Positions 44,986 through 53,617 are shown, numbered from the stretch's first letter. The stretch is 64,000 nt of DNA from Hydrogenophaga crassostreae (GCF_001761385.1 NZ_CP017476.1:3647501-3711500); one strand, 5' to 3'. The notes: generated from the letters alone by a model not told the origin. Numbers and translations are program-made.

Positions 44986-45307
44986 GGTTGCTTGAGACGT
45001 ACGTGCTTCATTGTCGCATCGAGACCGCCTCCGGGCGAAAAAGTGAGGATCTCGATCGCCCCCCATTTCAAGGGACGTCTGGCGCAAAGGCCTGCTAGAA
45101 TCTCGGCTTCGACGCGTAGAGGCAACAAGGCAATCATGGTCGGATGCACCAAAACCCATGGATGCAGCCTCCTGACAGCCGGGCGCGCAACAGACTGAAG
45201 TTGGCCGTGAATATCGACAGCCCAACGAAGTCCGGTCTTGCAAGGATTTGCGAAGTCATCTGGAGCGCTGTTCCCATACAATGCCCGTTGACCAAAGCAA
45301 GAGACAC
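44986..45307. other. Gap between sensor kinase and tRNA-Ser, no gene seen
   Basis: About 320 bases hold the divergent upstream regions of the kinase and of tRNA-Ser. A TACAAT hexamer at 45277-45282 (plus strand) is a weak -10 for the tRNA, without a clear -35. No supported protein gene is seen. Confidence 0.55.
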
Positions 45308-45395
45308 GGAAGAGTGGCAGAGTGGCCGAATGTACCTGACTCGAAATCAGGAGTACCGCAAGGTACCGTGGGTTCGAATCCCACCTCTTCCTCCA
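45308..45395 (+). tRNA. tRNA-Ser (anticodon CGA)
   Basis: The sequence folds as a class II tRNA. The acceptor stem is GGAAGAG/CTCTTCC, the anticodon arm is CCTGA-CTCGAAA-TCAGG with anticodon CGA at 45342-45344, and the long variable arm GTACC-GCAA-GGTAC is typical for Ser. The T arm is GTGGG-TTCGAAT-CCCAC and CCA is encoded. The discriminator base (before CCA) is T, which is unusual for Ser tRNAs, mostly G in E. coli. Confidence 0.96.
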
Positions 45396-45404
45396 GAAAT
45401 GAAC

Positions 45405-45446
45405 GGCCCGTAGCTGCAAAAGAATGCAGCACGGGCCTTTCCTTTT
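45405..45446 (+). terminator. Terminator after tRNA-Ser
   Basis: An outer stem GGCCCGT/ACGGGCC and inner stem GCTGCA/TGCAGC form a hairpin followed by TTTCCTTTT, ten bases past the tRNA end. Confidence 0.8.
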
Positions 45447-45602
45447 GGTGCCCACCTGTAGCCGACTGTGCCAGCCCCTCCTCCGGCAGTCCGATCACAT
45501 TCGCTGACGAAGCGCGGGTCGGGGTTCGGCGCAGGCCGACGCCTCCGGCACTGGTGGTTGCCCCGGAGATCTGGTCGACTCAAGGCTGATTAAAGGCCCT
45601 CA

Positions 45603-46736
45603 CTATTGAAAGCCTTGCCCCGATGGCGTCCAGTTTCTGAAAAAACCGATGCGTTCGGCGTGATCGGGGTGACTGGAAATTGAAATGGGCAGCGATGCAC
45701 GGCCTTCGTCCTGACCGCCTTGATCGCTTTCTGGTTCGGCGCTGTCACCACGCACACCTGACTCCGCAGACTCACCCCGCTCTGCCTTCGCCTGAAGCCG
45801 CTCGAAGAAAGTCGCCATGACAGCAGGCGACAGTCCACTGGCGTGCAGCATGGCTGCCGCCTGGGCGTCAGACTGGCGTTCAGCGTCTCGTGAATAGGCC
45901 TGTGTGGCCAAGGTGGCAGGTACGGTCGCCAAAAAGCCGCTGGCATCACCGACCACCAATCCCACCATCGCACTCACCAGACTAGCGCGCACCATCAGAT
46001 CGAGACCATGGCGGTGCTGCACGTGGCCCAGTTCGTGTGCCAGGATGCCCAAGGTGGCGTCGGGCACATCATCCAGCATCTTCACCAGGTCGTCCGTGAT
46101 CACGATGTAGCCCCCCGGCAAGGCGAAGGCGTTGGGCCCCAGCGCCTTGCTTGCGTGAAAGGACAACTGCCAGGCCGGCGCACCGCCTTCCGTGTAGGCG
46201 TTTTGAACCAGTTGCTCAAACGCCTTGCGCAGAACGTCCTGCTGCGCGACAGGCAACTCACTGGGTTCCAAGAACAGTCCGCCGATTTGTTTCAGGCTCA
46301 CCTCGCCGATGCGTGCCTCAACCGAATGCGGAATGCTGTGGGCAATCGCTGTCGAGAGCAATGGCACGCCCCACACCCAAGCCACGACCAGGAAAGCGGC
46401 CGTTCCGGCCATGGCGCCCAGCGCGCCACGCCAGCTTTGCATCCACCCCACGACCGTGCTTTCACCCAGACCATTGGGATGCGCCCATGCGTCCCACTCG
46501 CCTGCATCGGCATGTTGAATCAAACTGCCATCGGGCAACTCGGCCTGACGAGCACCGTGTGAGCGGCGTTCGGGCCAGCGCACATCTTTCAAGGGATGGC
46601 GTTGGGTGGATGAGCCAGACGCTTCCTGAAAACGAACAAACAGTTCATTGCCCTGGCAGCGCAGCCACACGCGATGCGGTCGCGGGCTGCGTCCATCAAA
46701 CCAGGCCGAGGCAAGTTCAGGGTTTGAAGGCAACAT
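45603..46736 (-). CDS. M48-family membrane metallopeptidase
   Basis: The zinc-binding motif is HELGHVQHRHG in about the middle (near residue 235). A membrane helix at about residues 110-130 (GAMAGTAAFLVVAWVWGVPLL) anchors it, with a possible second hydrophobic stretch after the motif. The third ligand region SRDAERQSDAQAAAML follows. The 377-residue protein resembles the BepA/LoiP/HtpX class but lacks a signal peptide. It begins with an ATG overlapping the stop of the YjgN-like gene (TGATG), so the two are likely co-translated. Confidence 0.9.
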   Translation of the reverse strand: MLPSNPELASAWFDGRSPRPHRVWLRCQGNELFVRFQEASGSSTQRHPLKDVRWPERRSHGARQAELPDGSLIQHADAGEWDAWAHPNGLGESTVVGWMQSWRGALGAMAGTAAFLVVAWVWGVPLLSTAIAHSIPHSVEARIGEVSLKQIGGLFLEPSELPVAQQDVLRKAFEQLVQNAYTEGGAPAWQLSFHASKALGPNAFALPGGYIVITDDLVKMLDDVPDATLGILAHELGHVQHRHGLDLMVRASLVSAMVGLVVGDASGFLATVPATLATQAYSRDAERQSDAQAAAMLHASGLSPAVMATFFERLQAKAERGESAESGVRGDSAEPESDQGGQDEGRASLPISISSHPDHAERIGFFRNWTPSGQGFQ

Positions 46737-47995
46737 CACAGACCCATGTCGATGCCGAAGAAATCGCCAGCCGCATCGCCCAGGGCGCCTTGAGGGTCCT
46801 GGCTCGCTTGGGCAACCCAGTCGTCAACATTCCCCTCGATCTCAACCAACATGGATTCCAGCTTGAGACGGGACAGCCGAACCTTGGCGAAGGGCCAGAA
46901 GAGGCCCAGAGTGATCACGATCAGCAACCAGTTCACCAGGCTCATGCGCAGCAAGGGCCACATGCGCAAATCACTGTGCAAACGCAGACGCTGGCTCTGG
47001 GTGTTGGACCACAAGAGGTTTTGCATGCGCGAGCCGGCATACGCGCCGACGACCAAAGGCACAACGATGTACAGCGCCATCACCACCCCACCAATGATCA
47101 TCATCACCGACCAAGAGCCCGAGCTCAACGCAGCTGCGTCCAGGTTGCTCATCGAAGCGCCAGCGAAAGCCACCAGGCCTGCAGAAATCAAGGTTCCCAT
47201 GCCGGCCAGGACCAGCAAACCCACACCCCCAACTTTGAAATACAGCTTGTAAAACTGCCCAGCAGTGGCGGTGAAATCAGCCCGCTCCTGGGTGAACGCG
47301 TAGCCACCATGCTGGTAAGTCTTCAAGCGCTTCCAAAACCACGGCATCAACAACACAAAACCCACCACGATCACGCCAGCCGCGGCAAACATGATCTTGA
47401 GCTGGTTCTCGTCAACCGAGGCAACATTGGGATCGTTGGGATCGATAGGCAAAAGCCCGACAAAGGCTAGGGCCGGCAGAAAGAACGGCAGCATGGCCGA
47501 ATAAGCCCCTTTGGTATCGCCCAGAAAAGCCAGCCGCACCCCTCGCCAACTCGTGTTGCGCAAGCGAAACTGCAATGATGCGCGCCACAGCAATGGCCAC
47601 AGAGCCATGAACACCAGCAAAGCGATCCAGCCAAACGATGGCAAGAAGTTGGTCACAGCCCAATAGGCGATACCAAACGCCGCCACCACCAGGTAGCCAC
47701 GAAACATCTTCCAGGAATCGGCATGAAACCCCAGCGGGTCTTGCCCCACAAAGGTGTTGTTCTGGAAGTAGGCCATGCGCCGGGCGCGGGCGAAAGGCAA
47801 ATACAGCGTGAGTGTGACGAGAGTCAACAACAGGTTGACGATCCAGATCCGGAAATACTCGCTGCCAGAGCCCGTGAAATGGATGTTCAGCGTCTCTACA
47901 TTTCCCGGTGAGCTGTTTTGGGCAGCCTGCGCAGGGGCCCCTTCGGGTTTGAAAATCTCGGTCTGCGCAAAGTCATCGGGCCCGTTGCTTGCCAT
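46736..47995 (-). CDS. yjgN: YjgN/DUF898 family membrane protein
   Basis: This is a 419-residue membrane protein with about eight hydrophobic segments and the DUF898 pattern: LPFARARRMAYFQNNTFV early and TLGLFWPFAKVRLSRLKLE near the end, two related repeats each with a W/F-P-F-A-x-V/A-R motif. The function is unknown. It is coupled to the M48 peptidase downstream. Confidence 0.88.
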   Translation of the reverse strand: MASNGPDDFAQTEIFKPEGAPAQAAQNSSPGNVETLNIHFTGSGSEYFRIWIVNLLLTLVTLTLYLPFARARRMAYFQNNTFVGQDPLGFHADSWKMFRGYLVVAAFGIAYWAVTNFLPSFGWIALLVFMALWPLLWRASLQFRLRNTSWRGVRLAFLGDTKGAYSAMLPFFLPALAFVGLLPIDPNDPNVASVDENQLKIMFAAAGVIVVGFVLLMPWFWKRLKTYQHGGYAFTQERADFTATAGQFYKLYFKVGGVGLLVLAGMGTLISAGLVAFAGASMSNLDAAALSSGSWSVMMIIGGVVMALYIVVPLVVGAYAGSRMQNLLWSNTQSQRLRLHSDLRMWPLLRMSLVNWLLIVITLGLFWPFAKVRLSRLKLESMLVEIEGNVDDWVAQASQDPQGALGDAAGDFFGIDMGL

Positions 47996-48093
47996 GGTCT
48001 GTTGTTCTCCCGCCTGTCAATCTGAATTTGGCGGGAATGCTAACACCATGGTTGTACAGCTCGACGCAAGCGCCACAAACCCTTTCGAGCCCC

Positions 48094-48687
48094 TCACTTC
48101 CAGACACGATCAAGCTGGGCTTCACGGCCGCAGCTGAGGCGGTAGTAGTTGTACCTCACAGGATTTTTCTTGTAATAGTCCTGGTGATAGTCCTCTGCCA
48201 GATAAAAGGTCGAGGCCGGTGCCAGCTCTGTGTAAATGGTTTTGAAACGCCCAGACTTGAGCAATGCGTCGCGACTGGCCTCAGCGATTTTGCGTTCGGC
48301 ATCGTTGCCCCAATAGATACCGGAGCGGTATTGGTCGCCGATATCGCAAAACTGCCGGTTCTTTTCGGTCGGATCGATCGTGGGCCAAAAATACTCGACC
48401 AACTTGGCGTAACTCACCTTGTCCGGGTCGTAGGTGACCCGCACAGCCTCGGTGTGGCCGGTACCGCCTCTGCTGACCTGCTCGTAGGTGGGGTTCGCCA
48501 ATTTGCCTGCGGTATAGCCCGACTCGGCTTTCACCACGCCAGGCAGTTTCTCAAAATCGGACTCGGTGCACCAAAAACAGCCGCCGGCAAAAACGGCGGT
48601 GGCCGTCGCAGCATGCGCCGCGTTCGCTGCAAGGCCAGCCGCTGCAACCGCGCCAGCGGCCAGGGGTTTGAACCATGAAATGGACAT
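48094..48687 (-). CDS. msrA: Peptide methionine-S-sulfoxide reductase MsrA, exported
   Basis: MsrA reduces methionine-S-sulfoxide. The catalytic motif GGCFWCTESDFE is at about residue 36. A hydrophobic signal-peptide-like N-terminus (MSISWFKPLAAGAVAAAGLAA, then AAHA) precedes it, which points to a periplasmic form. The C-terminal segment AEDYHQDYYKKNP is typical. It is 197 residues and follows msrB by 21 bases; a good ribosome site (CAGGAGAAA) precedes the start. Confidence 0.93.
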   Translation of the reverse strand: MSISWFKPLAAGAVAAAGLAANAAHAATATAVFAGGCFWCTESDFEKLPGVVKAESGYTAGKLANPTYEQVSRGGTGHTEAVRVTYDPDKVSYAKLVEYFWPTIDPTEKNRQFCDIGDQYRSGIYWGNDAERKIAEASRDALLKSGRFKTIYTELAPASTFYLAEDYHQDYYKKNPVRYNYYRLSCGREAQLDRVWK

Positions 48688-48708
48688 CGGTTTCTCCTGT
48701 TGAATGGT

Positions 48709-49206
48709 TCAGCTGCGCAAGGCGGGCAATGCCTCGCCTTGCGGTACGAAGGCCAATGCCACACCATTGTTGCAGTAGCGCTTGCCTGTGGGTTTTGGGC
48801 CGTCGTTGAACACATGGCCCTGGTGACCACCGCAGCGGGCACAGTGGTATTCGGTGCGCGGGAGAATCATTTTGAAATCGGTGGAGGTCCCGATGGCATC
48901 GGGCCGGGGCTGCCAGAAACTGGGCCAGCCTGTTCCGCTTTCGTATTTGTGGGCTGCGTCAAACAGCGGCAGGCTACACGCCGCGCAAACAAAGGTGCCC
49001 GGCCGTTTCTCACCGTTGAGCGCGCTGCTCCCTGCGCGCTCGGTGCCTTCTTCAAACAAGACCTGGTAGGCCGCCGGCGAAACCAGGGATTTCCATTCAA
49101 CCGCTGTTTTTTTCAGTGGCATGGGTGGTGCGGCCGTCGCAACGACGGGTACGGCGGCGCCCGCCATCCAGGCCGAAAGGGTTTTAAGCATCGTTCTGCG
49201 TTCCAT
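48709..49206 (-). CDS. msrB: Peptide methionine-R-sulfoxide reductase MsrB, Tat-type exported
   Basis: MsrB reduces methionine-R-sulfoxide. The zinc Cys pairs are CAAC and CARC and the catalytic Cys is in RYCNNGVALAF. A twin-arginine-like N-terminus (MERRTMLKTLSAW, then AGAAVPVVATAA) suggests Tat export. The ribosome site is AAGGAGAAA. It is the first gene of an msrB-msrA operon; together they would repair oxidised periplasmic proteins. Confidence 0.93.
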   Translation of the reverse strand: MERRTMLKTLSAWMAGAAVPVVATAAPPMPLKKTAVEWKSLVSPAAYQVLFEEGTERAGSSALNGEKRPGTFVCAACSLPLFDAAHKYESGTGWPSFWQPRPDAIGTSTDFKMILPRTEYHCARCGGHQGHVFNDGPKPTGKRYCNNGVALAFVPQGEALPALRS

Positions 49207-49364
49207 CTAATTTCTCCTTGGTAAGGGTCGGCAAGGCCGCCATGCACCTGGGTCGCACTGGATTCGGTTTTCTTACATGCCCCGTCCAAGACCCACATCA
49301 TGCGGGTAGTGGATGAATCACGAACAAGCCCCGAAAGTACCCCCAGGAGCGCCTCCTTCATTTC

Positions 49365-49391
49365 ATTGCATCTACAATCATTGCAATTACA
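49365..49391. promoter_or_regulatory. Candidate MarR operator before marR gene
   Basis: Two copies of a 12-base motif (ATTGCATCTACA at 49365-49376, ATTGCAATTACA at 49380-49391; 10 of 12 identical) and an inverted ATTGCA/TGCAAT pair lie 18-44 bases before the marR start, in the interval shared with msrB. Confidence 0.5.
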
Positions 49392-49408
49392 TCTGTTGAC
49401 CGAGCAAC

Positions 49409-49870
49409 ATGAACGCCACCACAACACCCAAGCCCCAAGGTTGTACCAACCTCCAGTTGCGCCAATTGATGCGGCGCGTTACCCAGCAATACGACGCCGA
49501 ACTGGCGCACGCCGGTCTCAAAACCACCCAGTACTCGCTGCTGAGTTTCGCCTTGAAATTGGGACCATCGCGGCCAGCCGACCTCGCTGCAGCCATCAAG
49601 ATGGACGCCTCAACGCTCACCCGCAACCTCAAGCCCTTGATCGCGGCCGGGTGGATGCGCATGGCTGCCGGCAGAGACGGTCGCAGCCGCAGTGTGATGC
49701 TCACCCCCGAAGGCGTGGCCAAACGCGCCGAAGCCAAACAACACTGGAAGGCGGCGCAATTGCGTCTCAATGCCACGCTGGGCGAAGAACGGGTGGTTGC
49801 TTTGCACGCGCTGATCCAGGACTCAATGGCCTTGCTCGCGCCCAACGACGGCGCTGGCAACCCCGTTTGA
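49409..49870 (+). CDS. MarR-family transcriptional regulator
   Basis: The 153-residue protein has the MarR winged-helix pattern, with helices LRQLMRRVTQQYDAELA and TQYSLLSFALKLGPSRPADLAAA, then the recognition region MDASTLTRNLKPLIAAGW and the wing AGRDGRSRSVMLTPEG. It has no conserved Cys of the OhrR type. It is divergent from msrB with a 200-base interval. Its targets may be msrBA, itself and the two downstream genes. Confidence 0.93.
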   Translation: MNATTTPKPQGCTNLQLRQLMRRVTQQYDAELAHAGLKTTQYSLLSFALKLGPSRPADLAAAIKMDASTLTRNLKPLIAAGWMRMAAGRDGRSRSVMLTPEGVAKRAEAKQHWKAAQLRLNATLGEERVVALHALIQDSMALLAPNDGAGNPV

Positions 49871-49901
49871 TTTTTTGCCCCCCTGAAAATTCACCACCCC
49901 C

Positions 49902-50651
49902 ATGACCACACACCGCTCAACCTCGACCCAACCCAGCACCGCCCTCATCGTCGGCGCCGGTGACGCCACCGGCGGCGCCATCGCGCGCCGCTTTGCCGCC
50001 GAGGGCTACCACGTGATCGGGGTGCGGCGCACCGCCGAAGCACTGGAGCCCCTGGTGAACGAGATTCGCGCCGCCGGCGGTCTGGCCGAAGGCTGGGCAT
50101 GCGATGCGCGCAAGGAAGACCAGGTGATCGCCTTGTTCGAGCGCATTGAGCGCGAGATCGGCCCCCTGGAGGTGGTGGTGTTCAACATCGGCGCGAACGT
50201 GCACTTTGGCATCACCGACACCACCGAGCGCGTGTTCCGCAAGGTCTGGGAGATGGCCGCGTTCTCAGGTTTTCTGGTCGGTCGAGAGGCCGCTCGGGTG
50301 ATGCGCCCACGCGGCCAAGGCAGCATATTCTTCACCGGCGCCACCGCCAGCCTGCGCGGCGGCAACGGGTTCAGCGCCTTTGCCAGCGCCAAGTTTGCGC
50401 TGCGCGCCGTGGCGCAAAGCATGGCGCGGGAGCTGGGGCCGCAGGGCATTCATGTGGCCCATCTCGTGATCGATGGCGCCATCGACACCGCCTTCATCGC
50501 CGTCAACTTTCCCGAACGCTACGCCACAAAGGCGCAAGATGGCATATTGGCCCCTGAAGCCATCGCTGCCGCCTACTGGTCTTTGCACCAGCAACCCCGC
50601 AACGCCTGGACCCACGAACTCGATCTGCGCCCCTGGTCAGAAAACTGGTAA
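49902..50651 (+). CDS. Short-chain dehydrogenase/reductase, atypical active site
   Basis: The cofactor motif is VGAGDATGGAIARRFAAEGY, and AIDTAFI and ELGPQGIHVAHLVIDGA are family patterns. In the active-site region the sequence GNGFSAFASAKFALR has Phe where the catalytic Tyr of the Tyr-x-x-x-Lys motif is expected. Catalysis of a normal kind is therefore in doubt, although the whole fold looks intact at 249 residues. It starts 31 bases after marR and may be controlled by it. Confidence 0.85.
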   Translation: MTTHRSTSTQPSTALIVGAGDATGGAIARRFAAEGYHVIGVRRTAEALEPLVNEIRAAGGLAEGWACDARKEDQVIALFERIEREIGPLEVVVFNIGANVHFGITDTTERVFRKVWEMAAFSGFLVGREAARVMRPRGQGSIFFTGATASLRGGNGFSAFASAKFALRAVAQSMARELGPQGIHVAHLVIDGAIDTAFIAVNFPERYATKAQDGILAPEAIAAAYWSLHQQPRNAWTHELDLRPWSENW

Positions 50652-50670
50652 CCCCTGAAAGACCCTACCC

Positions 50671-51264
50671 ATGAGCCACAAAGCTGTTGAATTTTTCTTC
50701 GATGTGGGCAGCCCCACGGCCTACCTCGCCTTCACGCAGTTGCCGTCGATTGCCAAAGAAGCCAAAGCCAACATCGTCTGGCGCCCCATGTTGCTCGGCG
50801 GCGTGTTCAAAGCCACGGGCAACCAGAGTCCTGGCTCGGTCCAGGCCAAAGGCCAGTGGATGGGCACCGATTTGCCGCGCTGGGCACAGCGCTACCTTGC
50901 CCCCTACCAGCCCAACCCCTTTTTCCCGATCAACACGCTGACCTTGATGCGCGGCGCCACCGGCATTCAAATGCGCCAGCCCGAGCGTTTGAACGATTAC
51001 CTGCGCGCGGTGTTCAAAGCCATGTGGGCGCAGCCGGTGAACATGGGTGATCCCGAGGTGATGGCCACGGTGTTGACCGCTGCAGGGTTTGATGCCACCG
51101 AGTTCATGGCTTTGGTCAGCGACCCCGAAGTGAAAGCCCAACTCGTGGCCACCACCGAAGAAGCGGTGCGCCGTGGCGTGTTTGGCGCGCCCAGCTTCTT
51201 CGTCGGCGACGAGATGTTTTTTGGCCAGGACCGGCTCGATTTCGTGCGTGAAGCGCTGGGATAA
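50671..51264 (+). CDS. 2-hydroxychromene-2-carboxylate isomerase family protein (DsbA/GST-kappa fold)
   Basis: The thioredoxin-like fold is recognised by FFFDVGSPTAYLAFTQLP, which has Ser in place of a Cys pair. Later markers are WRPMLLGGVFKATGN and GVFGAPSFFVGDEMFFGQDRL, all typical of the isomerase of naphthalene degradation and its relatives. No other naphthalene genes are here, so a glutathione-linked detoxification role is more likely. It follows the SDR by 19 bases. Confidence 0.9.
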   Translation: MSHKAVEFFFDVGSPTAYLAFTQLPSIAKEAKANIVWRPMLLGGVFKATGNQSPGSVQAKGQWMGTDLPRWAQRYLAPYQPNPFFPINTLTLMRGATGIQMRQPERLNDYLRAVFKAMWAQPVNMGDPEVMATVLTAAGFDATEFMALVSDPEVKAQLVATTEEAVRRGVFGAPSFFVGDEMFFGQDRLDFVREALG

Positions 51265-51313
51265 AAGGACCCTGCATTCAGGCTTAAGGGAAAACCCGGC
51301 ACACTAGCGGGTT

Positions 51314-53101
51314 ATGAGCCAAAAAATCGAGTCCGAGCGCCCCAAGGCAAGCAACCCCAAGTCCCTGAGCGGCCTGCTACCGTTCATCAAGCCCTACCGC
51401 TGGCAGATCGCGGCGGCGGTGCTGTTTCTGGTGCTGGCCGCAGGGGCCACGCTGGTGTTCCCGGTGGCCTTGCGCCAACTGATCGACGGCGGCCTGGTGG
51501 CCGGCGACCGCAGCGCCCAGGCCATGGGACTTCGCGGCCACTTTCTGGAGTTGTTCGGCGTGGCCTTCGCGCTGGGCATTTTCTCTGCCGTGCGCTTTTA
51601 CCTGGTGAGCTGGCTGGGCGAGCGGGTGACCACCGATTTGCGCAACGCGGTCTATGGCCATGTTTTGCGCCAGAGCCCCGAGTTCTTTGAATCCACCCAG
51701 ACCGGCGAAGTCCTGAGCCGCCTGACCACCGACACCACGCTGGTGCAAACCGTGGTCGGCTCCTCGCTCTCCATGGGTTTGCGCAACGCCGTCATGGGCA
51801 TTGGTGCGCTGATCATGCTGGTGTGGACCAACCCCTATGTGATGACGCAGGTCTTGCTCATCTTGTTGCTGGTGGTGTTGCCCAGCATGTGGTTTGGTCG
51901 CCGCGTGCGCAAGCTCTCGCGCGCCAGCCAGGACCGCGTGGCCGACGCCAGCGCCATCGCAGCCGAGGTGTTGAACGCCATTCCCGTGGTGCAGAGCTAC
52001 ACCGCCGAAGAGCGCGAGGCGCAACGTTTTTCAAAAGCCACCGAAAGCGCTTTCAAAACCGCCATCAAGCGCACCAGCGCACGCTCGGTGCTGGTGGCCT
52101 TCATCATCATCACCACCTCGGCCCTGCTGCTGTGGGGCCTGTACCAGGGCACACAGGCCGTGATCAACGGCGACATCACCGCCGGCCACCTCGGCCAGAC
52201 CGTGGTCTACATCATCATCCTGGCGGGGTCCGTGGGCATCCTCGGCGAAGTCTATGGCGACTTGCTGCGCGCCGCAGGCGCCAGCGAACGGCTGATGGAG
52301 TTGTTGGCCAGCGAGTCGCCGGTGCAGTCTCCCGCCAACCCGGTGGCCCTGCCCCGCCCCGAAGGCGGCAGCGCGGTCACCTTCCACAAGCTCGGCTTCC
52401 ACTACCCCTCACGCCCCAACCAGCCATCGCTCGTAGACTTCAGCCTGTTTGTGCACCCTGGCCAGACCGTGGCGCTGGTGGGCGCGAGCGGCGCGGGCAA
52501 AACCACCGTATTCGGCCTGCTGCTGCGTTACTACGACCCACAGATGGGCGGCATCGAGCTTGACGGCGTGCCGATCAACCAGTTGAGCCTCGAAGGCTTG
52601 CGCGACCGGGTCGGCATCGTGCCCCAAGACCCGGTGATTTTTTCCAGCAGCGCGATGGAAAACATCCGCTACGGCAAACCGGATGCGACCGACGAAGAGG
52701 TCAAAGCCGCCGCCGTGGCCGCCTTTGCCGACGAGTTCATCAAGGAACTGCCCGAGCAATACAACACCTATTTGGGCGAGCGCGGCGTGCGCCTCTCAGG
52801 TGGCCAGCGCCAGCGCATCGCGATTGCCCGCGCCATGCTCAAAAACCCGCCGCTGCTCTTGCTCGACGAAGCCACCAGCGCACTTGATGCACAGAGCGAG
52901 CGCGTGGTGCAAGCCGCACTGGAATCCGCCATGCGCGACCGCACCACCCTCGTGATCGCCCACCGCCTGGCAACCGTGCAGCGTGCCGATCACATCGTGG
53001 TGCTGGACCACGGCCGCATCGTGGAACAAGGCACGCACACCGAGCTGGTGGCGCGCGGCGGTGTTTACGAAGGGTTGGCGGCGCTGCAGTTCACAGCCTG
53101 A
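51314..53101 (+). CDS. MsbA/ABCB-type ABC exporter (fused permease and ATPase)
   Basis: The first 330 residues hold six membrane helices (for example WQIAAAVLFLVLAAGATLVF), and then an ATPase with Walker A GASGAGKTT, signature LSGGQRQR and Walker B LLLLDEATSALD. LATVQRADHIVVLDHGRI follows. At 595 residues it is a half-transporter that dimerises; lipid A (MsbA), multidrug or peptide export are all possible. It lies after the isomerase, with 49 bases between, and ends before the repeat array. Confidence 0.93.
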   Translation: MSQKIESERPKASNPKSLSGLLPFIKPYRWQIAAAVLFLVLAAGATLVFPVALRQLIDGGLVAGDRSAQAMGLRGHFLELFGVAFALGIFSAVRFYLVSWLGERVTTDLRNAVYGHVLRQSPEFFESTQTGEVLSRLTTDTTLVQTVVGSSLSMGLRNAVMGIGALIMLVWTNPYVMTQVLLILLLVVLPSMWFGRRVRKLSRASQDRVADASAIAAEVLNAIPVVQSYTAEEREAQRFSKATESAFKTAIKRTSARSVLVAFIIITTSALLLWGLYQGTQAVINGDITAGHLGQTVVYIIILAGSVGILGEVYGDLLRAAGASERLMELLASESPVQSPANPVALPRPEGGSAVTFHKLGFHYPSRPNQPSLVDFSLFVHPGQTVALVGASGAGKTTVFGLLLRYYDPQMGGIELDGVPINQLSLEGLRDRVGIVPQDPVIFSSSAMENIRYGKPDATDEEVKAAAVAAFADEFIKELPEQYNTYLGERGVRLSGGQRQRIAIARAMLKNPPLLLLDEATSALDAQSERVVQAALESAMRDRTTLVIAHRLATVQRADHIVVLDHGRIVEQGTHTELVARGGVYEGLAALQFTA

Positions 53102-53112
53102 AGGATATATAG

Positions 53113-53597
53113 CCCCCACGCTCCGCCGCAGCGCGGGTCGCTGCCCCCCGAGGGGGCTGATTCAGCTTGGGGCGGCCCTGCGCTGAATCGATGGCCCCCA
53201 CGCTCCGCCGCTGTGCGGGTCGCTGCCCCCCGAGGGGGCTGATTCAGCTTGGGGCGGCCCTGCGCTGAATCGCTGACCCCCACGCTCCGCCGCAGCGGGG
53301 GTCGCTGCCCCCCCAAGGGGGCTGATTCCACTTGGGGCGGCCCTGCGCTGAATCGCTGACCCCCACGCTCCGCCGCAGCGCGGGTCGCTGCCCCCCAAGG
53401 GGGCTGATTCCACTTGGGGCGGCCCTGCGCTGAATCGATGGCCCCCACGCTCCGCCGCAGCGCGGGTCGCTGCCCCCCGAGGGGGCTGATTCAGCTTGGG
53501 GCGGCCCTGCGCTGAATCGCTGACCCCCACGCTCCGCCGCAGCGCGGGTCGCTGCCCCCCGAGGGGGCTGATTCAGCTTGGGACGGCCCTGCGCTGC
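53113..53597 (+). repeat. Tandem array of six copies of an 82-bp GC-rich repeat
   Basis: Six units start at 53113, 53195, 53277, 53360, 53442 and 53524, five with period 82 or 83 and the last one cut after about 74 bases. Each unit begins CCCCCACGCTCCGCCGC, has a hairpin CAGCG-CGGGT-CGCTG, a CCCCCC/GGGGGC core palindrome and, in four units, GATTCAGC...GCTGAATC. Units 3 and 4 differ in that they have GATTCCAC in place of GATTCAGC. The array lies between the convergent ABC exporter and peroxiredoxin genes. All copies are near-identical. Confidence 0.95.
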
Positions 53598-53610
53598 GGT
53601 CGCGCAGCGC
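53591..53610. repeat. Hairpin at the end of the repeat array
   Basis: A perfect 8-bp stem (GCGCTGCG/CGCAGCGC, loop GTCG) lies seven bases beyond the peroxiredoxin stop. It has no T run, so it is only a weak terminator candidate. Confidence 0.55.
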
Positions 53611-53617
53611 GTTTGCT

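Noticed and set aside
53113..53597. CRISPR-like array
   Set aside because: The repeat is 82 bp long with no unique spacers between units and no cas genes are near.
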